Below, piece by piece: positions 39,732 to 47,202 of a DNA stretch of 49,044 nucleotides. The DNA is from Nocardia araoensis NBRC 100135 (GTDB lineage Bacteria > Actinomycetota > Actinomycetes > Mycobacteriales > Mycobacteriaceae). The position numbers and the translations under genes were made by a program. Where the stretch lies: contig NZ_BAFR01000141.1 of assembly GCF_000308435.1 (NCBI RefSeq), forward strand, positions 1-49,044, written 5' to 3'. Position 1 is the first letter of the stretch, and each line of letters begins with the position of its first letter. Under the pieces are notes generated by a model that was not told the DNA's origin, did not search any database, and worked only from the letters and a program-made list of their open reading frames with translations.

Positions 39732-39851
39732 TCAGCGGCCGCCGAAGGAACCCGTCCACAAGGTGTCGACAAGACCGTGCAGCGCGGCGCCGAGGGTGTC
39801 GAAAAGACCGTTCAAAGCGGCGCTACCGGTGTCGATGATAACGGGGATCAT
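39732..39851 (-). CDS. 39-residue amphipathic peptide made of 11-residue repeats
   Basis: An unrecognised small gene. ATG 39851 follows GAGGAAGAGG by 7 nt. The peptide has no cleavable signal: MIPVIIDTGS, then AALNGLFDTLG, AALHGLVDTLW and TGSFGGR. D-T recurs at residues 7-8, 18-19 and 29-30, exactly 11 apart, so the peptide is three undecad units, which favour an amphipathic helix lying on or in a membrane. The two last units also match in DNA (25 of 33 bases). Small signal-less channel peptides such as corynebacterial PorA/PorH, or surfactant-like peptides, are possible analogues, with no sequence proof. A minus-strand terminator follows at 39639. Confidence 0.6.
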   Translation of the reverse strand: MIPVIIDTGSAALNGLFDTLGAALHGLVDTLWTGSFGGR

Positions 39852-40016
39852 GGAAATACCTCTTCCTCGAAACATTATCCAGTCGAACTGGCTGACACGG
39901 GGGTTGTCGGTGCCCGATCGGCGACAGTTACAGAATTCGACTGTTTGATGATATAGACCACATACCGAATATATTGTGACCGGCATCACCACACTCGCCC
40001 GCGACGAGCTGGGAAT

Positions 40017-40220
40017 CTAGTCATTCGTCCAGGTCAGGCCGTCTGAATGACCCGCCGATTTCCCTACCGACAGAACGCGAAGGACGATATTCGCGATGAA
40101 TTCAGACAAATCTCGCGCCACCAGGAAATCGGGCCGAACAGTGTAACTCGATCCACGACGGAGAAGCCTATTCGATAGGAACTCCAAATAACTTTCCGAT
40201 ACCCTTCGTGGCAGCTCCCG
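40017..40220 (-). pseudogene. possible low-GC ORF remnant
   Basis: A minus-strand frame ending at 40017 reads SESYLEFLSNRLLRRGSSY then TVRPDFLVARDLSEF and IANIVLRVLSVGK to a stop. It looks protein-like, but only about half its codons end in G or C, unlike the neighbours, and there is no start codon with a ribosome binding site (the nearest ATG is at 40358 in arginine-rich shadow sequence overlapping the LysR gene). It may be a truncated acquired gene. I do not recognise the family. Confidence 0.3.
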
Positions 40221-40284
40221 AAGTCCTCGCCACCACGTCGGCGCGCCTATTCGGCGGTGCGTATGGCGCCGCGGCGGCGGAACG

Positions 40285-41211
40285 TCAGGACGCCCCCACG
40301 GTGACCGATCGCACATCTTCGGCCGGCTTGGTAGCGGCGACGGCGCGGGAGAACGCACGCACCCGCGGGGTCTCGCGGTACCGGTGCCACACCAGCCCGA
40401 GGCGGGACTCGGCGATCCCGGTGACCGGCACGAAGCTCACCGGCCGTCTGCGGTGCGAATCCGCGGTGGGATGACACAGCAACATCGCTCCGCGGCCGGC
40501 CGCCACCGCGGCGAGACCTTCTTCCAACGTGCCGACCTCCGGCCCGCAGCACACCCTTCGCCCGCCCGGCGTGACGTCGAGCGCCTGGGCCCTGCGCCAG
40601 TACTCCGGCGCGGGCGCGCGCACTCCGATCAGCGCGAAGGCGGCGAGTTCCTCCACCGACAGTTCGGCCCGGCCCGCGAGCGGATGGGAACTGGCCAGCG
40701 CGAGTGTCTGCCGCTGTCCCGCGAACACCGAGCCGAGGACGAGATCACCCTCGCCCATCGGCAGCAGCACGACGGCGGCGTCGACCTCGTTGCGCCGCAC
40801 CGCACCGAACGGATCGGCCAGCGGTATCTCGACCAGCTCGGCCGAGCAGTCCGGATGCCACTGCTGGAACAACTCGACCGCGGCCATCAGATGGTCGTTG
40901 CCCGCGCCTTGGAACCCGATGCGCAAGATCCCGTCCACCCCTCGGGCGGCGGCGCGAGCATCGTCGACCGTCGCGCGCAACGCGGCGTACGCGGGCCGCA
41001 GTTCGGCGAGGAAGGCCGCGCCGAGCGGAGTCAACCGGACGGTGCGGCTGGTCCGTTCCACCAGTTGCCCGCCGATGCGCCGCTCCAGGGAACGCAGCAG
41101 TTGGCTCACCCGGCTCTGTGACACATACAGCCGAGCGCCGGCCCGTCCGAAATGCAGTTCCTCCGCGAGCGCGAGGAACGCTTCCAATTCGCGGACCTCC
41201 AGCCCACCCAT
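40285..41211 (-). CDS. LysR-family transcriptional regulator
   Basis: A 308-residue LysR regulator. The winged helix-turn-helix occupies residues 1-65 (LEVRELEAFLALAEELHFGR, LYVSQSRVSQLLRSLERRIG, LVERTSRTVRLTPLG). The effector domain follows, with LRIGFQGAGNDHLMAAVELF and two lobes to the end. ATG 41211 is preferred over GTG 41226 because GGAAGGGAAG precedes it. It is divergent from an MFS exporter-like gene with a 91-bp spacer that holds a perfect palindrome, the usual layout of a LysR regulator and its target. Confidence 0.92.
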   Translation of the reverse strand: MGGLEVRELEAFLALAEELHFGRAGARLYVSQSRVSQLLRSLERRIGGQLVERTSRTVRLTPLGAAFLAELRPAYAALRATVDDARAAARGVDGILRIGFQGAGNDHLMAAVELFQQWHPDCSAELVEIPLADPFGAVRRNEVDAAVVLLPMGEGDLVLGSVFAGQRQTLALASSHPLAGRAELSVEELAAFALIGVRAPAPEYWRRAQALDVTPGGRRVCCGPEVGTLEEGLAAVAAGRGAMLLCHPTADSHRRRPVSFVPVTGIAESRLGLVWHRYRETPRVRAFSRAVAATKPAEDVRSVTVGAS

Positions 41212-41241
41212 CAGCTTCCCTTCCACGGTCGATGAGTCCAG

Positions 41242-41257
41242 CTCATAGAACTATGAG
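41242..41257. promoter_or_regulatory. perfect palindrome, likely LysR binding site
   Basis: CTCATAG-AA-CTATGAG (41242-41257) is a perfect 7-bp inverted repeat midway between the divergent LysR and MFS starts. It contains the T-N-A symmetric form expected of LysR sites. Confidence 0.7.
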
Positions 41258-41302
41258 ACCTTCGCCGTTGTTTCCTCTTGCCCCGAGCCGTTGTCTGAAG
41301 AC

Positions 41303-42490
41303 ATGACACGAGTTGGAGAAGTCGTTGCGCCGCCGCCGGTTTCGGCGCTGCGCGGTTGGCTCGGCGTTGGCGCGGTGACAGCGGGCACGTTCACGGTGGT
41401 CACCGCCGAGATGTTGCCGGTCGGCCTGCTCACGCCGATCGGCTCGGCGCTGCGGGTGAGTGAAGGCCGCGCCGGTCTCGCGTTGACGGTGACGGGCCTG
41501 GTCGCCGCGCTGTCCGCGCCCTTGGTCACCGCGACGCTGCGCCGAGTCGAGCGCAAGGTGGTGCTGTGCGGATTGCTGGCGCTGCTCGCGCTGGGCAATC
41601 TCGGCGCGGCCGCCGCCCCCACCTTCGGCGTGCTCATCGGGGCGCGGGTGCTGGTCGGCGTCGGCATGGGCGGGGTGTGGGCGATCGCGGCGAGCCTGGC
41701 CGCGCGGCTGGTGCCCGCGCGATCGGTCACCGCCGCGACCTCGCTGGTCTTCTCCGGCGTCGCGGTCGCCTCGGTGCTCGGCATTCCCGCGGGAACATTT
41801 CTGGGCGCGTTCGCCGGGTGGCGGATCGCGTTCGTGGCCGCCGCCTGCCTCGCAGTCGTGGTGCTCGCGGCTCTGGCGGTCCTGCTGCCGCGTCTGCCCG
41901 CGACGGAAGCCTTGGCGCTGCGCGGTGTGTTGCGGCTGACGCGGCAGCCGGGCTTGCGGATCGCCCTGCTCGTTGTCGCGTTCCTGGTCACCGGCCACTT
42001 CGCCGCGTACACCTACGTGCGGCCCGTGCTCGAGGAAGCGACCGGGGTCGATGCGGAAACGATCGGCGCGCTGCTGCTGATCTATGGGATCGCGGGCGTG
42101 GCAGGCAATTTCGGCGCGGGAGCCGCGGCGGCGCGGACACCGCGCAAGACCCTGATCGCGATCGGCTCGGTTCTCGCCGCGGCCGCGATCGCCCTACCCG
42201 TGCTGGGCGTCTCGCTCCCGTGGGCCGTCGCGCTGATCATCGTGTGGGGTGTGTCCTACGGCGGCGTCTCGGTGAGCACGCAGAGCTGGGTCTTCGCCGC
42301 GTCTCCGCACGCGCAGGAAGGCGCGTCCGCCCTCTTCGCGGGTGTTTTCAACGCCGCCATCGCGCTGGGGTCGCTGAGCGGCGGCCTGGCGGCCGACGCA
42401 CTGGGCGTGGCCGCCGCCACGTGGCTGGGCGGGGCGCTCGCGCTCATGGCCGTATTCGTCGCCGCGCTCGGGAGCGCGCGCCGACCCTGA
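41303..42490 (+). CDS. MFS transporter, DHA1/AraJ-like drug or sugar exporter
   Basis: A 395-residue 12-helix MFS protein. VTAEMLPVGLLTPIGSALRV in helix 1 and VGVGMGGVWAIAASLAARLV after motif A are typical of the DHA1 subgroup including AraJ, YdhP, NepI and Cmr-like pumps. The helix-5 motif C shows as VFSGVAVASVLGIPAGTFLG with the exporter-type G-x-x-x-G-P/G pattern. ATG 41303 has a weak GAAG upstream; TTG 41291 is the alternative. Divergent from the LysR gene, which probably controls it. The substrate is unknown. Confidence 0.9.
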   Translation: MTRVGEVVAPPPVSALRGWLGVGAVTAGTFTVVTAEMLPVGLLTPIGSALRVSEGRAGLALTVTGLVAALSAPLVTATLRRVERKVVLCGLLALLALGNLGAAAAPTFGVLIGARVLVGVGMGGVWAIAASLAARLVPARSVTAATSLVFSGVAVASVLGIPAGTFLGAFAGWRIAFVAAACLAVVVLAALAVLLPRLPATEALALRGVLRLTRQPGLRIALLVVAFLVTGHFAAYTYVRPVLEEATGVDAETIGALLLIYGIAGVAGNFGAGAAAARTPRKTLIAIGSVLAAAAIALPVLGVSLPWAVALIIVWGVSYGGVSVSTQSWVFAASPHAQEGASALFAGVFNAAIALGSLSGGLAADALGVAAATWLGGALALMAVFVAALGSARRP

Positions 42491-42542
42491 ACGACGAAAA
42501 TGCAGCTGCGACAACCTTGCTCCGGCACCTACCATCGCGTCC

Positions 42543-43349
42543 ATGTCTCTGCGCGCGATACCGGATTCGATGGACCCGGCGGTGGTCGGGTCCATCGATC
42601 GTGAGCTGGACCGGGTCGAGCTGGAGCACGGGGTGTCGATCCGGTTGGCGATCGAAAGCGGCAGCCGCGCCTGGGGATTCCCGTCTCCCGATTCGGATTA
42701 CGACTGCCGGTTCGTCTATGTCGCCGCCCTGGAGACCTACCTGTCCCCGTGGCGCACCCGCGACGTGGTGGAGACGCCGCTCGCGGGCCTGCTCGACGTG
42801 AACGGCTGGGATCTGGCCAAGGCGCTGCGGTTGCTGGTGCAGGGCAACGCCGTGCTCATCGAATGGCTGATGTCGCCGATCGTGTACCGCGGCGACCCGC
42901 GATTCCGCGACCGATTGCGCGCACTGGCCGATGAGGTCGCCGACCGCGACCGGATCGCTCGCCACTATCTGCACCTGGGCGCCAGGCAGTGGGCGCTGTT
43001 CGAGCGCACGGGATCGCTGAAGAAGGTGTTCTACGCGCTGCGTCCGGCGATGGCGCTGCGCTGGCTGCGGGAGCATCCCGCGGCGGCGGTGGCGCCGATG
43101 CATCTGCCCACGCTGTTGCGGCAGTGCGAGCTGCCCGCGGAGCTGTCGGCGGCGGTGACCGAGCTGACCGATCTGAAATCGCGGACCCGCGAGCTGGGCA
43201 GCGGGTCGGCGCCCGCGCCGATCACCGCGTTCATCGCCGCCGAATTCGCGCGCGCCGAGGAGGCTTTCGTCAAATCTCGTGGACGTGACCTCACCCGGGC
43301 CAGGGCGATCACCGCGGAGTTCTTCCGCTCCGAGGCACTGGCGGGCTGA
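42543..43349 (+). CDS. predicted nucleotidyltransferase (RlaP/YcgL-like)
   Basis: A 268-residue DNA polymerase beta-superfamily nucleotidyltransferase. The catalytic motif GSRAWGFPSPDSDYDCRF lies near residues 40-57, with the metal-binding Asp pair in DSDYD. Next come VNGWDLAKALRLLVQGNAVL and LIEWLMSPIVYRGD, typical of pfam10127-type proteins. Some relatives sit in RNA-repair clusters, but no ligase or RtcB-type gene is nearby. It stands alone, 52 bp after the MFS gene, and converges on the HxlR gene with 3 bp between stops. The biological substrate is unknown. Confidence 0.87.
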   Translation: MSLRAIPDSMDPAVVGSIDRELDRVELEHGVSIRLAIESGSRAWGFPSPDSDYDCRFVYVAALETYLSPWRTRDVVETPLAGLLDVNGWDLAKALRLLVQGNAVLIEWLMSPIVYRGDPRFRDRLRALADEVADRDRIARHYLHLGARQWALFERTGSLKKVFYALRPAMALRWLREHPAAAVAPMHLPTLLRQCELPAELSAAVTELTDLKSRTRELGSGSAPAPITAFIAAEFARAEEAFVKSRGRDLTRARAITAEFFRSEALAG

Positions 43350-43352
43350 CGC

Positions 43353-43865
43353 CTAGGAGGCGGCTTTCCGATCGTCCTCGGCGACAGCGTCCGCGTATGC
43401 CTGGGCGAGTCGCTGCGTGGCGGTCGGGCGGTCCGGATCCGGGCGCGGGATGCCGAGGTGGCCCTCGCGCAATTCGTCCATGAAATCCGCCCATAGCCGC
43501 GGACCGCCCGCCTCGAGCAATTCGGCGCGAACCCGGAGACGCTTGGTGGTCGGGCGGTGCCGCAGACCCCACGCGCCGAGCTGCGCCATGATCGGCACCA
43601 ACTGGATGGCCGCTTCGGTGAGCCGGTATTCGGCCTTCTGGCCGGGCCTGGTGTCTGCGCGGCTGAGCAGTCCCGCCGCCACCAGGCGCTTGAGCCGGTC
43701 GGACAGGATGTTGGAGGCGATGCCCTCCTCCGATCCGGCGAGCAGCTCGCGGAAGTGGCGCCGGTCGCCGAACATCACGTCACGCAGCACCAGCAGCGTC
43801 CACCGATCGCCGATCACCTCGATCGTCGCGTTGATCGGGCATCCCGAACGTCCCTCCTCGCGCAT
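43353..43865 (-). CDS. HxlR-family transcriptional regulator
   Basis: A 170-residue winged-helix regulator. Family marks are CPINATIEVIGDRWTLLVLR, DRRHFRELLAGSEEGIASNI, LSDRLKRLVAAGLLSRADTR and YRLTEAAIQLVPIM. A cysteine near residue 9 (GRSGCPIN) is the position used for redox or electrophile sensing in some relatives; that role is inferred. ATG 43865 follows AGGAG by 7 nt; longer in-frame starts are rejected. It is divergent from a dihydrofolate-reductase-like gene, the common HxlR/target layout. Confidence 0.9.
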   Translation of the reverse strand: MREEGRSGCPINATIEVIGDRWTLLVLRDVMFGDRRHFRELLAGSEEGIASNILSDRLKRLVAAGLLSRADTRPGQKAEYRLTEAAIQLVPIMAQLGAWGLRHRPTTKRLRVRAELLEAGGPRLWADFMDELREGHLGIPRPDPDRPTATQRLAQAYADAVAEDDRKAAS

Positions 43866-43936
43866 GCGGCACTCCTGTCGGTCGTCGACTACTGCTTGCA
43901 ATATACAACCAGTTGGACGTACGCTGCCTCACAACC

Positions 43937-43953
43937 GATTGCGAATTGCAATC
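43937..43953. promoter_or_regulatory. inverted repeat, candidate HxlR operator
   Basis: GATTGC-GAATT-GCAATC (43937-43953) is a perfect 6-bp inverted repeat, 21 bp before the dihydrofolate-reductase-like start. A further TTGCAAT occurs near 43893-43899 in the same spacer. Confidence 0.55.
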
Positions 43954-43974
43954 ACTTAGTGGAATGAGCGGATC

Positions 43975-44613
43975 ATGCCCAAGCTGCGCGTACACAACCT
44001 GGCGATCTCCCTGGACGGCTACGTCGCCGGTCCGAACCAAGGGCCGGACAACCCGCTGGGCGAAGGCGGCACGCGTCTGCACGAGTGGGTCTTCGCGACC
44101 CCCTACGCCAACCCGGAGGCCACGAACGACCCGGGCGTCGACGACGAGTATCTGGCGGCGGGCGATCGCGGTATCGGCGCGACCATCATGGGTCGCAATA
44201 TGTTCGGCCCGATTCGCGGCGCATGGCAGGACCACGAATGGAAGGGTTGGTGGGGCGACAACCCGCCGTACCACCACGACGTCTTCGTTCTGACGCACCA
44301 CCCACGCCCGTCGTTCGGGATGGACGGCGGCACGACCTTCCACTTCGTGGACGAAACCCCCGAGGCGGTGCTGCGTCGCGCGTTCGATGCGGCCGACGGC
44401 CAGGACGTGCGCTTGGGCGGCGGCTGCGCCACGGTGCGCGGATTCCTGCGGGCCGGGCTGGTGGACGAGCTGCACTTGGCCGTCGTCCCGATCCTGCTCG
44501 GCGCGGGCGAGCGCCTCTACGACGATCTGGGCGCGCTGCCGGGCTACCAGGTCGCCTCGGTGACCCACTCCCCCGCGGTCACCCACGTCACCTTCACCCG
44601 CTCCGAGGCGTGA
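43975..44613 (+). CDS. dihydrofolate reductase / RibD C-terminal family protein
   Basis: A 212-residue protein of the RibD-C/DHFR-like fold. Family marks are VHNLAISLDGYVAGPNQGPD, TIMGRNMFGPIRGAWQDHEW, HDVFVLTHHPRPSF, FDAADGQDVRLGGGCATVRG (the dinucleotide glycine run) and DELHLAVVPILLGAGERLYD. Members are NADPH-dependent reductases of unknown substrate rather than true folate enzymes. It is divergent from an HxlR regulator across a 110-bp spacer with a symmetric site, so inducible expression is likely. A terminator follows at 44631. Confidence 0.9.
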   Translation: MPKLRVHNLAISLDGYVAGPNQGPDNPLGEGGTRLHEWVFATPYANPEATNDPGVDDEYLAAGDRGIGATIMGRNMFGPIRGAWQDHEWKGWWGDNPPYHHDVFVLTHHPRPSFGMDGGTTFHFVDETPEAVLRRAFDAADGQDVRLGGGCATVRGFLRAGLVDELHLAVVPILLGAGERLYDDLGALPGYQVASVTHSPAVTHVTFTRSEA

Positions 44614-44630
44614 AGTCCTCCGGACAAGCG

Positions 44631-44665
44631 GAAAGGCCCCGCACCGTCCCGGTACGGGGCCTTTC
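44631..44665. terminator. bidirectional terminator between the DHFR-like gene and cspA
   Basis: GAAAGGCCCCG (44631-44641) pairs with CGGGGCCTTTC (44655-44665), with an inner ACCG-TCC-CGGT stem. Genes converge on it from both sides (stops at 44613 and 44682). Confidence 0.85.
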
Positions 44666-44681
44666 GAAAGTCAAGTCGCGA

Positions 44682-44885
44682 TCAGAGAACGCGGACGTCC
44701 TGGGCCTGCGGACCCTTCTGTCCCTGGCCGATCTCGAACTCCACGCGCTGCCCCTCATCGAGGGACCGGAAACCCGAGCCGCTCACAGCCGAGTAGTGCA
44801 CGAAGACGTCGGGCCCCCCACCGTCTTGTGCGATGAAGCCGAAGCCCTTCTCGCTGTTGAACCACTTCACAATGCCTTGAGCCAT
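44682..44885 (-). CDS. cspA: cold-shock protein
   Basis: A 67-residue CspA-type OB-fold that binds single-stranded RNA and DNA. RNP1 KGFGFI and RNP2 VFVHY are both present, within [18 protein letters not shown] and [13 protein letters not shown]. Length is normal. ATG 44885 is the only fitting start; AGAAAG precedes it. About 470 bp of non-coding DNA lies upstream, which could hold the long structured leader often seen in cold-shock genes. It is monocistronic. Confidence 0.96.
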   Translation of the reverse strand: MAQGIVKWFNSEKGFGFIAQDGGGPDVFVHYSAVSGSGFRSLDEGQRVEFEIGQGQKGPQAQDVRVL

Positions 44886-45360
44886 TTCATACTTTCTGTA
44901 GACGAGCCAGGTGGTGTTATCGAGATGCCCTGGTCTCGTAGATCAACGATGCCATGATCCGACGAATTACTCACGTTTCCCGCCACCAACTGTGAGCTAA
45001 CGCTCATGTGGGCGCTCGGCACCGTGGTGCGCGAGTACGCCCGCAACGCTCGCTCAGGGGCGGGCTGGTCTGTCACCTCCCACGTTCGGTCGGGTCCCGA
45101 TCACGCGACATTGCCGGGCCCGCCCGTCGGGTACCCGTATTTTCGCCGGATAACGCCCGCCGCCCTCCTCGACGAGCTTGCCTCCACCGACTTGGGCGAC
45201 CGCGCCGGTCAGCAGGAGGCGTCGTTGGCGGCACGGCTCTACACCGATACGGTTTTGCTACCAGTTAGCATGTGCCGCAACGTATTTCAGCGTACCACGC
45301 GCAGACTCCGGCTTCAGCCCAGGTCGTGGACCGTCGGGCGCACTGTTCATTTATTTCTGT
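44886..45360. other. intergenic region between cspA and iolD
   Basis: No gene is supported. TGAGC-TAAC-GCTCA (44993-45006) is an inverted repeat that may belong to the cspA promoter. The part from about 45007 to 45330 has open frames but no ribosome binding site or recognisable motif. I see no clear terminator after the iolD stop at 45361. Confidence 0.4.
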
Positions 45361-47202
45361 TCACGACCGGAGGTAGCGCACCTGACCCGGTTTGGCCTCG
45401 TCGTAGGCGGCGCGGCCCAGCAGTTGCTCCGGCACGCCGACCTCCCACCAGGCGCCCGCGTCGGTCCACGTCGACGGCCGCGTCCGCACGACCAGCACGG
45501 CGGGCCGCCGCTCGGCCGTCGCCGTCGCCCGCGCCCGCGAGTACGCGTCGCGAAATTCGTTCAGGTCGGCGGCGGTGAAAGCGGCACACCCCAGCGCCGC
45601 GGCATGGGCAGCGAAATCGACGCGCGGCGGTTGTTCGCGCGTGGTGCGGCAATCGGCGTAGAAGTTGTTGAACGGTTCGCCACCCTGCCCTTCTTGCAGC
45701 CGCGCGATCACGGCATAGCCGTCGTTGTCGCAGACCACCGCGACGAACGGATGCCCGGCGAAGGCCGCCGAGAACAATTCCGAGTTCAGCATCAGATACG
45801 AGCCGTCGCCGAGCAGCGTGGTCACCAGGCCGTCGGTGCGCGCCATGGCCGCACCCCACGCGCCCGCCAGCTCGTAGCCCATGCAGGAGAAGCCGTACTC
45901 CACGTCCATGGTCGGCGCGCCGCCGGTCGCGCGCCAGCCGCCGACGAGTTCACCGGGCAGGCCGCCGGAGGCCGTCAGCACGTAGTCGTCCGGCCCGCTC
46001 TGGTCGTTCACGGCGCCCACGACTTGTGCGTAACTCGGTGTGCCCGGGGTCGGCGCACGTAGTTCGTCGATGTGCGCGTCCCAGGTGCCCCGCAACTCGG
46101 CGGCTCGCGCGGTCCACCCGGCGTCGACTCGCCACTCCCCCGTCTGCCCGGCCAGCTCGCACACGGTGGCCTCGGCGTCGCCGACCACCGCGAGGGCGCC
46201 GTGCTTGACGGCGTCGAAGCGCGCCACGTTGATCATGACCAGGCGGACGTCCGGGGCGAACACCGTCCAGGACGCGGTGGTGAAGTCCTGCAATCGGGTG
46301 CCGACCGCGAGGACCAGGTCGGCTTCGGCCGCCAACGTGTTCGCCGACGCCGAGCCGGTGATGCCGAGCGGTCCCGCGTACAGCGGATGCTCGTGCGGCA
46401 CGAGGGTGCGGCCCGCGGTGGTCTCCACGATCGGAATGCCGTAGCGCTCCGCGAGTTCGAGCACGGTGCGGCCCGCGCCCGAATACCGGACGCCGCCGCC
46501 GAGGATCAGCAGCGGACGGCGCGCGGCGCGCAGTGCGGCGACGGCGGCGGCAAGTGCCCGGTGATCGGGACGAGGCCGTGTCACGCGGTGCACCACCGGC
46601 TCGAAAAGCGCGTCAGGGAAGTCGTAGGTCTCGGCTTGGACGTCCTGCGGCAGCGCCAGGACGACCGGACCCGCGTCGGCCGGATCCGTGAGCACCCTGG
46701 CCGCCTGCGGCAAAGTGGCGATCAGCTGTTCCGGGCGGGTGATGCGATCGAAATAGCGGCTCACCGCGCGGAACGCGTCGTTCACCGTGACGGTCGGGTC
46801 GCCGAAGTGCTCGACCTGCTGCAAGACCGGGTCCGGGGCGCGTCCGGTGAAGGTGTCGCCCGGTAGAAGCAGCAGCGGTAGGCGATTCGCGTGCGCGACG
46901 CCCGCCGCCGTCACCATGTTGAGCGCGCCCGGACCGATCGACGAGGTGGCGACACCGACCTGCCGCCGATGTGCGGCCTTGGCATAGCCGACAGCGGCCA
47001 GCGCCATCCCCTCTTCGGTGTGCCCGCGCCAGACGGGGAGTTCGGCGCGCCGCTCGTGCAGCGCTGTGCCGAGGCCGAGCACGTTGCCGTGGCCGAAGAT
47101 CGCGAAGACGGCGGGGAACAACGGCGCATCGCGACCGTCGAGCGTCTCGGAGCGCTGGGCGATCAGCCAGGCCACCAGTGCCTGTGCCGTGGTCAGTCTC
47201 AT
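45361..47202 (-). CDS. iolD: 3D-(3,5/4)-trihydroxycyclohexane-1,2-dione hydrolase
   Basis: Thiamine-diphosphate enzyme that opens the inositol-derived ring in myo-inositol catabolism. The 613 residues show the cofactor Glu in RGHTEEGMALAAVGYAKA, IGPGALNMVTAAGVAHANRL, the central domain (RPLLILGGGVRYSGA, GPLGITGSASAN) and the C-terminal ThDP/Mg motif LLGDGSYLMLNSELFSA. YGFSCMGYELAGAWG matches IolD rather than acetolactate synthase. ATG 47202 overlaps the iolB stop in an ATGA, with AAGGA about 8 nt upstream, so translation is coupled to iolB. Confidence 0.95.
   Translation of the reverse strand: MRLTTAQALVAWLIAQRSETLDGRDAPLFPAVFAIFGHGNVLGLGTALHERRAELPVWRGHTEEGMALAAVGYAKAAHRRQVGVATSSIGPGALNMVTAAGVAHANRLPLLLLPGDTFTGRAPDPVLQQVEHFGDPTVTVNDAFRAVSRYFDRITRPEQLIATLPQAARVLTDPADAGPVVLALPQDVQAETYDFPDALFEPVVHRVTRPRPDHRALAAAVAALRAARRPLLILGGGVRYSGAGRTVLELAERYGIPIVETTAGRTLVPHEHPLYAGPLGITGSASANTLAAEADLVLAVGTRLQDFTTASWTVFAPDVRLVMINVARFDAVKHGALAVVGDAEATVCELAGQTGEWRVDAGWTARAAELRGTWDAHIDELRAPTPGTPSYAQVVGAVNDQSGPDDYVLTASGGLPGELVGGWRATGGAPTMDVEYGFSCMGYELAGAWGAAMARTDGLVTTLLGDGSYLMLNSELFSAAFAGHPFVAVVCDNDGYAVIARLQEGQGGEPFNNFYADCRTTREQPPRVDFAAHAAALGCAAFTAADLNEFRDAYSRARATATAERRPAVLVVRTRPSTWTDAGAWWEVGVPEQLLGRAAYDEAKPGQVRYLRS

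Noticed and set aside
45006..45578. 190-residue plus-strand ORF between cspA and iolD
   Set aside because: Its second half is antisense to iolD and its first half lacks a ribosome binding site and any recognisable motif.
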